A stretch of 64,000 bases of DNA from Dioscorea cayenensis subsp. rotundata. Lineage: Eukaryota; Streptophyta; Magnoliopsida; Dioscoreales; Dioscoreaceae. Every line of letters starts with the position of its first letter. Within the stretch, counting starts at the first letter, position 1. The stretch is taken from assembly GCF_009730915.1 (NCBI RefSeq), contig NC_052481.1, positions 20,744,461 to 20,808,460 of the forward strand, given 5' to 3'. The notes beneath the pieces are model-generated. The model ran no database searches and was not told the origin of the DNA. It was given only the letters and a program-made list of their open reading frames with translations. Below are positions 49,607 to 60,700 of this stretch, in pieces. A program made the translations under genes and the position numbers.

Positions 49607-50524
49607 TCAATCCACTTTAACCAGAGTAGTAGTCTTACTTGCAGTTGGATTTGAACACAGAGAGTGCAAAATTTTCCCATCTGAAGAACAATGTGACACC
49701 TTCAATTTCTTGCACTGCCACATAGATGAAATTTTAGAGGATACCTCAACTCCATTTGAATTTTCTATATCAGTCAGAAGTAAGTTTTTCTCATCAGAGT
49801 TCAATCTTTCTTCTTCAGTTAATACCTTAACATTTGATACTAGCATTTCTTTAGGTCTCTGATCTTTCACATCACACTGGCTTAGCCGTTTGATTTTGGC
49901 TTTCTTACCAACAGGATTTCCCATCAGGTAATTTGATTCCTCTTCTTTTTGCAAGATGTGAGCATTAGACACTACAATAGTCTCATCATCTAATTTATCC
50001 GAAGACAACTTCCCATCTTTATCTAAACCTTCAAGCTTCTTATGAGAATTATTTGTGATCCTTGGTGAGCTATTAATAGCACGATGCAACCTCTTTGCTA
50101 ATTCTTCATCAGTTTCACCACTCCCCACAAACTGCTTATTTTTGTACAAGAGCTTAATGGGGACATGCTTCTTCTTTAATTTCATTCTACTCACACAACC
50201 CTTTTTCACAAGTTCGTTCTCTGAAATGCAAGTCAACAATTCTAAGGCATTCTTAGCAACATCCCTGGCCTTCACAGCCGCAGCAGCTTTCTCCAATGCA
50301 GTAGCTTTGGCCAAAGCCGCAGCCTCAGCTGCTGCCGAAGCTGCCAACTTGGATGCCTCCATGATCTCCTCCGGAGACGAATTGCCTGACTTCACCAGAC
50401 TACGAAGACGATCAAATAAACGGCTAGAAGGTATTGAGAAATCAAAGTCCGAATTCTCCTTCCTAAGTCCCGCTAGCAAACGCTTTCTCGGAGGCAATCT
50501 TGTGTTGATATCCAAAGAATCCAT
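49607..50524 (-). CDS. small Ala/Lys-rich coiled-coil protein, plant-conserved, function unknown
   Basis: Single coding exon, 305 residues. The N-terminus MDSLDINTRLPPRKRLLAGL is followed by FDRLRSLVKSGNSSPEEIME and an alanine-rich helix (about 57-95, SAAAEAAALAKATALEKAA) that should form a coiled coil. The C-terminal two thirds are Lys/Ser-rich and probably disordered, with basic stretches such as GKKAKIKRL that could serve as nuclear import signals. I do not know a function. A 5' UTR intron is likely (donor at about 50873 on the minus strand). It sits head-to-head with FANCJ, about 1.2 kb between start codons. Its position between the EH gene and FANCJ suggests it matches the coiled-coil gene At1g20770 in Arabidopsis, from memory of gene order only. 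Confidence 0.8.
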   Translation of the reverse strand: MDSLDINTRLPPRKRLLAGLRKENSDFDFSIPSSRLFDRLRSLVKSGNSSPEEIMEASKLAASAAAEAAALAKATALEKAAAAVKARDVAKNALELLTCISENELVKKGCVSRMKLKKKHVPIKLLYKNKQFVGSGETDEELAKRLHRAINSSPRITNNSHKKLEGLDKDGKLSSDKLDDETIVVSNAHILQKEEESNYLMGNPVGKKAKIKRLSQCDVKDQRPKEMLVSNVKVLTEEERLNSDEKNLLLTDIENSNGVEVSSKISSMWQCKKLKVSHCSSDGKILHSLCSNPTASKTTTLVKVD

Positions 50525-51138
50525 TTGACGATCTTAAACCTCTACTAAATCCTCACTTCCACAATTCCATCTCAACAAAATTTCACCAATTCCACCACCT
50601 CCTCACACTCTTCATACTATTGACAACATTTAGCCTCCCAATTCTCCAATTATACACTAACAGATGATTCAAAGATCAAATCTTGAAACTCACTGAACCC
50701 ATAAACAACAAATAACTTTAGGTTAACAATTCTGGATAACAATACTACCAAATCAAGCAAGAAAACAAAAATTATGACTTTTAGATACAAAAAAAAACAG
50801 CAGCTGATGATAATCAGGACTAAATCAATGAAATTTCAGAAGATCAATACAGAAAAAAGGGATTTTTTTTTACCTCATCATTGTGAGTGCATGATGAAAT
50901 TAGGGTTTCCCCGGACCTTGGATAAAATTTTCCAAAATAGCGGAGAATAATCCCCAAGTTCCGGCAAACCCTTTGAAGCCGAGGAGAACTATACTTATAG
51001 GATCAACATAATGTCGAAAATGCCCTTGTCCTTTACGAAAATTACCATGTTAGGTACCTTCGATCAGTGCCGCGAGAGCCTTGATAGCAAATCTCAACCG
51101 TCGATTAGAAGTAAAACCCATTGTGGAAGACGATCTTA

Positions 51139-51584
51139 CCGTTGGATTAATAAGGGTATTATCGTCTTTCAAACGATTTTCCGTTGGGCTAGATCTCCAG
51201 CGTTCGATGATACATCGACGTGTTCTCGGATCTCGGATCTTCGCTGAATCGGATGCGGATCTAGAGAGATTCGTGGAAAATCCGACCCGATATAAATGTT
51301 TAACGGGCCGTTTTCTTCTCCTCCGGCCCAAATGACGGGCTTCGCGCAGCAACCGTGAATCTCAGCCGTCCATCCAGAGCAAAACCTAAATACGAAACCC
51401 GTTTGGCCGTTAAACTCATAAGGGTAAGATCGTCTTTTGATGCGTTGAGATTAGGTTAGATCTCCAACGTTAATAACACAACAACCCGTTCTCGGACGTC
51501 GGATCTCGGATTCGGATCCGGATAGATTGGTGTAAATCCGACCCGATATGAACGTCTAACTGGGCCATCTCCTTCTCCGGCCCA
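51139..51584. repeat. diverged tandem duplication (about 260 bp unit) in the divergent promoter
   Basis: Copy 1 (about 51139-51330) and copy 2 (about 51405-51584) share, in the same order, AAGGGTA followed by ATCGTCTTT, TAGATCTCCA(A/G)CGTT, GTTCTCGGA, TCGGATCTCGGAT, AAATCCGACCCGATAT and CTCCGGCCCA. Spacing of matching points is about 254-268 bp. Divergence is moderate, so the duplication is old compared with the 75-bp one. Confidence 0.75.
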
Positions 51585-51593
51585 GAGATTTCC

Positions 51594-51610
51594 CACGTGT
51601 ATTTCACGTG
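51594..51610. promoter_or_regulatory. pair of G-boxes (CACGTG)
   Basis: CACGTG at 51594-51599 and again at 51605-51610, about 150 bp upstream of the FANCJ start. G-boxes are bound by bHLH and bZIP factors. Eleven bases from start to start put them on about the same face of the helix. Confidence 0.5.
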
Positions 51611-51661
51611 ATTAATCACCAGCGCGGCAATTCGAAAACGAAAGCTTAAATAGTGAAACAT

Positions 51662-51669
51662 TTTCCCGC
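51662..51669 (+). promoter_or_regulatory. E2F consensus site TTTCCCGC
   Basis: Exact match to the E2F consensus TTTSSCGC, 82 bases upstream of the FANCJ ATG. E2F sites at this distance are usual for plant S-phase and DNA repair genes, so cell-cycle control of FANCJ is a reasonable inference. Confidence 0.6.
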
Positions 51670-51750
51670 TCAATCTCATTTTGCTTCTTTCTCTTCTTTT
51701 CTTGTTGTCTAGGGTTTCCAGTTCGCTGTGGCGATCTGAAGGTCTCTTCA

Positions 51751-54700
51751 ATGGCGGAACCCACGACTCCCACCTCAAACCCTAACCCTAGTCCTACGGA
51801 AAGCCCCAAGCTGTACCAGATCGGAGGCGTGCCGGTGGAGTTCCCCTACAAGCCTTACGGGACGCAGTTGGTGTTCATGGGAAGGGTCATTGCGACGCTC
51901 GATCGGGCCCGGCGGCAGGGCCACTGCCATGCCCTCCTTGAGTCCCCCACCGGCACTGGCAAGTCCTTGTCCCTTCTCTGCTCTACCCTTGCTTGGCAGC
52001 AGCACCAGCTTCGCCGGCCAATCCCAGGGCCCTCGGCCTCTATCCCCCTTGATCCCCTTGTCAATGGCGGTGGCTTCATCCCTGAACCGGATCCGTCTGG
52101 TATATTGTTGTCGATTTTGTAGCTTTTATGTTTTTTTTTTGTGCTTATTGATCTGATGTGGTCTTTTGGAGACTATCTTTAGGGAATTTAGAGCAAAATC
52201 CTCCGGTTCCGAGCTCGAAGGCCCAGAAGAAAAAGATGGTGCCCACCATTTATTATGCCTCGTGAGAGATTTAATGATTTACTCTTTGATTTTGTGTTTT
52301 TCCTCTTAATGTTAGAAATGTGTATTCATTACTGAATGCTCTTGATAATTGAAGGAGGACACATTCTCAGATAGCACAGGTGGTACGAGAGTTGCGGAAA
52401 ACATCATATCGTGTGCCTATGGCGGTCCTTGTAAGTTTTTAACTATTGATTTAATGATTCTTGCTGTGGAATGGTATGCCCTTCCATAACAATGGGAAAA
52501 GTGTATGAATGATGTTATGCGTTAGAAAATAGTGTATTTTTGGCCTTATCTGGTTTGGCATTATTTATTTTCTGAATTCCTTGTGGCCAAAAGATAAAGA
52601 CATTTAAACTTTCCCTTTAATCACTTTTAAGTTCCTTAATATGTTAGTATCCTTCTCTTGTGGAGTTATTTTTGCTTAAAAATTTTCTTTTTTTAAGTAC
52701 ATCCCTGAAAAAAAATGTCATGCTCCTCACCAGATTATTGCTTTCTAGGCATCCAGGAAGCACTATTGCACCAACAAAAATGTATGCAGTGGGGGCAAGG
52801 GCAATGTGGATGAAGATTGGTACATTTGAACCACCAAAAGTTTTAATGCATTGTTCTATTTTTAAAATAACACATGCCATAATTTTGCTATCTTAAATAA
52901 CTTTCAATTTTCTTTTGTGTGCAGTAAGTTGCTTCTGAAGGACAGTAATGCAGGCTGCCTTCAATTCAAGTGAGTTTGTTTTCTTTTTCTCTTTTGTTGA
53001 ATTTAAAATGTTCTCGGCTAGCTATGTTTTCAAAGCTAGCATAAATTAACATTGACTTGAAAGTCTACCAGAAATGCCCATAAAGTCAAAAGTCATCCTT
53101 CACTCCAGAAAGGTGGATGCAATGAGGTTCATGATATTGAAGATCTAGTGAAAGTTGGCCGAGCTGTAAAAGGTTTGTTATGATTGTGTTCAAACCGGAA
53201 ATTGTAAATAGTTTAACAGTTGATTCATTTATTTATTTACATATTTTATTTTGTAGGCTGTTCATACTTTGCAGCACAGACATTGGCAGAAGAAGCTCAA
53301 CTAGTGTTTTGTCCATATAGCTATGTCATGAGTCCTATTGTTCGAAGAGCAATGAATATTGACATTAAAGGATCTATTTTGATTCTTGATGAAGCACAGT
53401 ATGTAAAATCTCTTTTCAGATTTTATATTTAATGATTAAAATACTCTATTTATGCAGTCTAAGCTTGTTGTTGAAAGCCTTTAATGGTTTGTACATGTGT
53501 CCTTATGATTTGTGACATTGATGATCACTTTTATTGCTAATATCTTTAAAGAAAGATCATTCCTATATCTGACTGGAATGCAAACTTACTGCAGTTGCGG
53601 TATAGAATCTAGAGTTTGAGTTGCCTTTTTAGTATTTTCTATGTACTCCTAGATTCTCACTTTTGAATATCACAAGTTTCCTTAAAATGAACCTGCTCTA
53701 ATCATATTCATTGTCTTTTAGTAATATAGAGGACATGGCACGTGATTCTGGCAGTGTTGATGTTGAAGAAGATGTTCTTCACTGTAGGTATCTGTTGCAT
53801 TAATCTACTAAACTGTCATGGCCATTTAGTGTCTAATTCATTGCTTTTGTCTGATGAAAGCACTGCAGACAGAATTAGGGCCAACTCTGCACGGGTGACA
53901 CTGCTGCAGTGATTTACCAGCCTTTATATGACATGGTTCAGGTATTTATTCACTAATGAGATTAAGGACTCAAAAGTTTGCCAATTCAACATCATTTCTA
54001 TTGTGGTTTCTCAGGGAATCATCAGTTGGATAAATGACAGGAAAAACAGCTTGCAAAAGCATGAATTTGAGCACTACTCTTCATAGTAGGTGAATCAATA
54101 TCATCATCAAATTATGATTTTCTTGAGCTAATGTCTGGTTTTTTTTAATACATTTCTCTTGATACTGTTTAAGCTGGACTGGAGATAAAGCCATTGCTGA
54201 GCTTCAGCTGGCGGGAATTACACTGCAGTGCTTTCCAGTGTTGCAAGAATGTGCCACGAAGGTATTTTTTTAATATGATTATTTGTTGTACTTGTCCTGT
54301 TCTTATTGAACATTTATGTATTATGCTACTGGCTTGTCTAGGCAATCAAAGCTGCTTCAGATGTAGAGTCGGATGAAGTTCATTTAAGTGGCATTTCAGC
54401 AATTACGTTAGATGGTATTCGAAGACAATATATACAAAATTTTGTTCAACCTGAATCTAATGTTCTGATACTGCCTTTTTGCTCTCCATTCAGCTTTGTT
54501 CTCCTCTCTCAATTACTTTTTTTCTGGAAATGGCCGCCATGCACTTGATTATCAACTTGCACTGCAGCGATATGTCAAAAGAGATAGTGGTGAGCGGTGA
54601 AGTTTGTTCTTTAACTTTTCTTGTCTCAGTTTGAAGCTATGAATGCTATCTCATGTCAGAGCTCATTTCTTATTTAATGAAATGGTTCGTCATTTATGTG

Positions 54701-57700
54701 AAGTGTAAAACATGTGGGCTCATTTTTGTCTGCTATATTATGGAACTAGGTACAGCATTCAAAGCTTTAAACAAAGTCTCAGTGCTTGTATTGCTTGAAG
54801 TTTGGGTTTTACAAATCTTGGATTGCATAAAGTGATACAGGAAATTGTCTGTTTATTCTTAAACTAAATGCTTCATGAAACCAGAAGATTTTGTATCATA
54901 TGAACTTCATATCTGGATTCTGTGTGCTAAGATAAAGCCTGAGCAGTGAACCGTTATGAGCTAATATTTTTATCATTAATGCTTCTCAAAGTGTCATCTG
55001 TTTCACCACCACCCTGTCCTAATATATCTTACATTGCATGAATCCTGTATTTGTTGATAAAAGCTCACATTTGTTTGGCCAATATTGGTACTTTTATTGG
55101 CCAAAACTTAGCAGTACATCATGGCTTAATTGGATCTACATTTACTGTCCAGTATGCTTACCATTCAGTGTCTTATTGTATTGTATTCAATGATTAGTAT
55201 ATACCTCGGCATTTCTTTTAAGACACCCTTTTATTTATTTCCTTATGGTGATTAAAAAAAATGCTCAGCTAGAAATTCAACTGAAAAGGCTTTAACTAGC
55301 TTCTTAAGTGAATACCTTATATCTTTATTTCTGTCCATATCTATTAATGTAGTCGTAACACATGCAGGCAATGCTGCAAGTGGGTGGACATGCTCAGTGA
55401 GTTTATGGTGCCTAAATCCTGCCGTTGTATTCAAGGAGATTGCTGATTTTTCTCTTTCAGTAATTCTTACATCTGGGTAAGAAATTAAATAATTGCTTAA
55501 TTAACTTGCTTGAAGGTAGGGTTCTGAAATATTTTTTATAGTAACCATGGAATAAGGCATTTCCTGACAGAAAAAAGCACAAGTTTGAATATTTTGTTTA
55601 CTTTCATTTATGTAATTCTTTTTTACGTTCAAAGAAATGCGATTATTTCTCATGAATCAAATTCCATAGTAGTTTTTTTTTTCTTTACAATTCAAAATTA
55701 AAAACTGTTTGGGAAGTTGCATGAACATTAGAGTGTTTTTGCCTACATCTTTCTTAGAACATGGCATCGACCAAATCTGCAATTTAAATAATATTTCATT
55801 CACTTGTAGCTGAGTTAGCTTCTGTTAAAGTACTGACTTTGTAAAGATAAGAAAATTGTTAGCCTTCATATGCGTCTGGGGACTTGTTTGTGCACTAACA
55901 TACCTGTTATTCTAAACCAGATGGCATGAGGGACTTCTCCTTTGGATTTTGAAAACTTCAATCTGATAAGAATTGAATCTGCACATTTTCTTCCTCAATT
56001 TTTGTCAATTCAATGAAATATACTTATTTCACAATTCCAAACCAATTTTTAATAAGAGACAGAATCAATGCTTTGCTGGCATTGAAAGTGGGTTTTAGAA
56101 TGGTAGTTGTAGATATGGAGCATGGTGAGTCTTTGTTTATTTCTACACTTTGCAAGTGTAGAGTTCCAATCTTTCTGTTTAACTTGTTGTTTGACGCTTT
56201 CATGTGTAAATGCCTAACCATGTTGCTTCTACATTACCTACTGAATCCTGACCAGAACACTCTCGCCAATGGGTTCATTTACCTCTGAACTAGGGGTGCA
56301 GTTTGAATCATGCTTGGAAGCACCACATGTAATTGATATTAATTCACAGGTATAATTATTTACTTGTGCATGCTGAATTTTAATATTACATGTGTTGGCT
56401 ATATTTAGTTGTTAAATTCTTATCCCCATGCCATTCTGTATTTACAGCTTTGGGCTGCAGTAATTTCTTGTGGACCTGGGAATTATCAATTAAATGCCAG
56501 TTATAAAACAGCAAGTGCCTATGGCTTCCAGGTATGCATATGGGGTGCAGGTATACCTGTTTGATAGTTTTGACTGATTGAAGATTCATGTCTGTGAAGG
56601 ATGCACTTGGAGCATCACTGGAGGAAATATGTGAGATTGTGCCAGGTGGTGCGCTTGTTTTCTTTCCAAGCTACAAGTTATTAGAGAAACTGCGCATTCG
56701 TTGGTGTCAGACAGGTCAATGGCATCGGTTGAATGCTAAAAAATCTGTTTTTGTTGGTATGAACTTACCTTCATTCTGTCTACTGGAATTTCCATGTTTC
56801 TTGTTTTATATTCCTAGATAACTAACATGCGTTTCTTATTAAAAGATTTTTTTATGAATGCCCTTGCACAGTCTCAATTAATTATGCTCTAAGCTTTAAA
56901 TGCCTATACCCTCTAAAATTTAGCTTTCATACATCATATGGGTATGCATTTAAAAGAAATGCTGTTCATGTTTGTCAACAATGGTGAATGGTCAAGGGTA
57001 TCTATGCAATTATGAGATTGAGTGAACTATATACATAAAAAGAAAGACCATTATGGAAAGATGGGCAGAATTAAATGTATCCTTTAAATTTTTTAATTCG
57101 CTTCAAAATTTACTGATCAGCGGGTATCTGTCTTGTGGAGTGAACAGAGCCAAGAGGAAGTGCTGATGACTTTGATTCAGTTCTGAAAGGTTATTATGAT
57201 TCAATCAATGGAAAACGTAGAACTAGTGGGAGATTCAAACACAATCCAAAGAAAGGAATTCAGCATCCTTCTGCCAATGAAACCGAGCAAAGTTTGGCAA
57301 ACGGAGCTGCTTTTTTGGCTGTTTGCAGAGGAAAGGTGCTGATTTCTGCCTCTTAACCATTTGTGAACAACTGAAATACTCAATAGCTTATCATTTTCTA
57401 TTTTCGTCTATGACACTCTTCTGGATAATTCTGTTCGGAAGTATTTTCCATGCTTTATCTTTCATTTGCTCTCATCCTTGTAGCTCACTCTTAATCTATA
57501 TATACTTGAATGTTTGTTTCTTTAAGAAAAATGAAGCTGCTCTTGCAATTAACCTCTTGCCCGATGGACCATATGTTTTTAAGTAATGTGTGGTGCTGAA
57601 ATTAGGGCCACTCAATCAACTGAGATAAGCATACTTGTGTGTTTTCTAGGTTTCACTAAATTCATATCTAATATGCTTTCATTCTAGATTGGAAAGCCAA

Positions 57701-60700
57701 TAGTTTAAACTTGAGTACATGCTTTTATGGCATTTCCTTGATCATTTTTATTTAAGAATAAAGGTTGTCATTTTTGTCTGTACTTTTAAATGTCTGCTTG
57801 CATTGCGTTGTGGATAGAGAAAAAGAGGAGTATGAAATAAAGTTTAAACAATCACCAATGCTATGATCAGTAGACTTGTATTATCTGGGAACAGATGTAG
57901 CTGAAAAAAGTCATAATTATATGCACAAAATAGATTTTAAGTTGAGGTTTAGCTTATTTAGGGACTTCACCTTCAACGTCTTGCTTGTCTACATGCTGAA
58001 TTATTTATTTGTTTCTTTTCAGGTATCAGAAGGGATTGACTTTTCTGATGATAGTGCTAGAGTGGTGGTATCCTTCATACCTTTCTGATCTTAAAAGGTT
58101 CTCTTTATTGATATAAAATTTGTCAATGAGATCCCACTATTGGGTTACTTTGGCAAATTTCTCTAATTGCCTATTTGTTCCTGATAGCTGCTCCTTAAAT
58201 ACTTGGGTTGGTTGTGACTAGGGTTCTGCATGACCTGAGCTTGATCTGTTAGGCTCAACTCTAGCTCAGATCAAAATTGGTTAATTCAAGTTCAGTTTGA
58301 GCTCAAAATTAGCTAAACTTTTTTTTTCCATTTTAGCTGATTTGATTTTAATTTCAAAAGCACAAGAAAGCTTGGCTTAGTTTGAAATTAAAATTGGGGC
58401 AAATATGATTTCGAGGTTTCGAATTTGTCTCGGAATCTCGAAATTAAAATTATTTATATAGTAAAAAATTGCAAGTTATATAATATTTTAAACAAATAAA
58501 ATTTGCATCTTCTAATTAAGGCTAAGTGACTCATTTTATCTTTTAATTATGTTTTTGAGCTTGAATTCCAAGCTCTACCTCTGTTTGAAAACTCAAAATT
58601 TCAAGCTGAGCTCCAGCTATTCTTCAACAGGTTAATCAATTGACAGTCCTAGTTGTGACGTCCGGGAAATTATTTCCTCTTTAAGAATGTCTCTTCTGTT
58701 CATGCTTCAATGATTCTGAATTTTTCTTAACCAGCCTAGGTAATTGTTGGCATTCCATTTCCAAACATGTAAGCTGCTTTTTCATGAGAATAATTCCTAG
58801 AATGTAAGTGAATAAACAAGATTTATAATTCTACGTATTTAATATGTTGCAGAAATGACGTTCAGGTGGTGCTGAAGAAAAGATATAATGACACATATAA
58901 ATCATCAAAAAATCTCATTAGTGGTAGTGAGTGGTACTGCCACCAAGCCTTCCGTGCTTTGAATCAAGCCGCAGGTATGTCTTTGGTTGCCACTTGGTGG
59001 AGACTTCTAACGATTCAATCTGGTCCAATAAGCGCAATAGACTCAGTACATTCTCAAGTGAATCAGTTTGGTTTAATTTACTTAAGTTCTTTTCAAAACC
59101 ATCCAGTTAGAGACTTAATGCAAAGCTGGATGAATATTAGAAAATCTGTGAGATGCAACCCATGACAAGATAGTGAACATACGTTAATTTGAGAATAATC
59201 AGATTTTTTCAGCTGATAGCATTTGCATCTTTTGTAGGCCGCTGCATTCGTCACCGGCATGACTATGGAGCAATCATTTTGTTAGGTATCTCCCTTTGAA
59301 ATTATCTTAATTCCTTTTCTTTTATTAGGTTTATATAAGCTTCAGGGTTTTGTTATATTATGAAAATTATTTTCAACTATTCAAGTGCACATATTGATAT
59401 TTTCTCTTACTAGAGAGGCCAACTTCCAGTGGAAGCAGCATCTAAGTCAGATGTTGTGAGGTCTTAAGAGCTTGATACAGCAAACCAGTAATCAGAATTT
59501 TGTTATACGTTAAATTATTTCACTAAAAAAACCTTAAAATTAGAACTCCCAGAGATTCAAACTAAGAAAGCAGGGATGCTAGCCTGCTACTCTTAATTGT
59601 ACTTTTAACTGCCTAAGCGATTACTAAAATTAATGCTTATGCTTTTACCACTTAAAGGACTTTAGGTGAGCAGCAACATTAGCAAAGCCCGATATCTTTC
59701 CAAATGTTGCAAATTAACTGGCCAAGCTTTTAATTTTATTTGCCACTTGATATTATCACTTGCATCTTTCAAATTGTGTACAACAGATGAACGCTTCAAG
59801 GAGGAAAGAAATCTCACATACATATCCAAGTGGTTAAGGAAATCTATTAAACAATATGACAGCTTTGACAAATCATTGCAGGGACTGCAAGCTTTTTTTG
59901 AAAATGCTGAGGTCTTATCCGCCTTTTTTTTATTTTTTTATTTTATTTTCATTTCCTTATGCTTTCAAAGGTCTCTTCCTTTTCAGAAGCAGTTTGGCCA
60001 CAAGCAGAGAGAAATGTTACAGGACGAGTGCCTACTTTCAGGTGCCAGCATTCAAAACTTCTCTACTTCAAGCACAAACTTATCAAATGATTCTGCTGCC
60101 GTAAAAAAAGAACTGAAACAAACGAAGTCAAATCAAAAGGGAAAGAGATCGCTCCCTAGGAGTTTATCAACACCTGCAAAACAAAACCATTTGGCCAACA
60201 AAGGTCCAAAATCTGCATTTGAGTTTGTTGATGATCTCTCTAGACAGAATGCTCAATGCAACATCAAAACCGAAACAGTAGCACTGGCAGCGAGCGAGAA
60301 GCCATTTAATAAATTCAAGGATTCTGCGGCCATAGAGAACAGTTCGCTTATGCACCCCAGGTGATCATGCTTCTCTGATGTTTGAGTTCTATTGGAACTG
60401 GTGCTTCATTTTTCTCTTGATGTGATAAAACAATAATCTTTGGTATGGTATTCAGGTTCCTTGAGACATTTTGTACAACATCCTGCAAAAAAGGTTCGGA
60501 CCAAACCATGGTTACTGAAGACAGCACAATAGAATATCATACCTCCTCTGCTGGAAACAGAAACACTTGTAAGAATGAAATCTTACACTCGACTGTTGTT
60601 GAAACTCGCAGCCAATTAACAGATGGGTCATCCTTCCCTTTATTTTCTAACACCATTTTCAGTGAAAACCTACCTGAAAATGCAAGCATTCAAGAAACTA

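Larger units (their letters stand above)
50525..51750. promoter_or_regulatory. divergent promoter region of the coiled-coil gene and FANCJ
   Basis: The coiled-coil leader and intron occupy about 50525-50990. A GC-richer block at about 51050-51610 contains two diverged copies of one sequence (listed separately), several GGCCCA/TGGGCC (site II-type) motifs, and two G-boxes. The FANCJ leader follows from about 51650. Site II motifs are typical of genes active in dividing cells. Confidence 0.55.

Noticed and set aside
56013-56288. Methionine-initiated frame in FANCJ intron 14 running into exon 15
   Set aside because: Wrong frame; the true exon starts at 56256 after CCAG and gives GTLSPMGSFTSELG.
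59666-59911. Upstream extension of FANCJ exon 23 in the same frame
   Set aside because: The frame is open by chance through the intron; the acceptor CAACAG before 59787 restores the conserved LLDERFKEERN.
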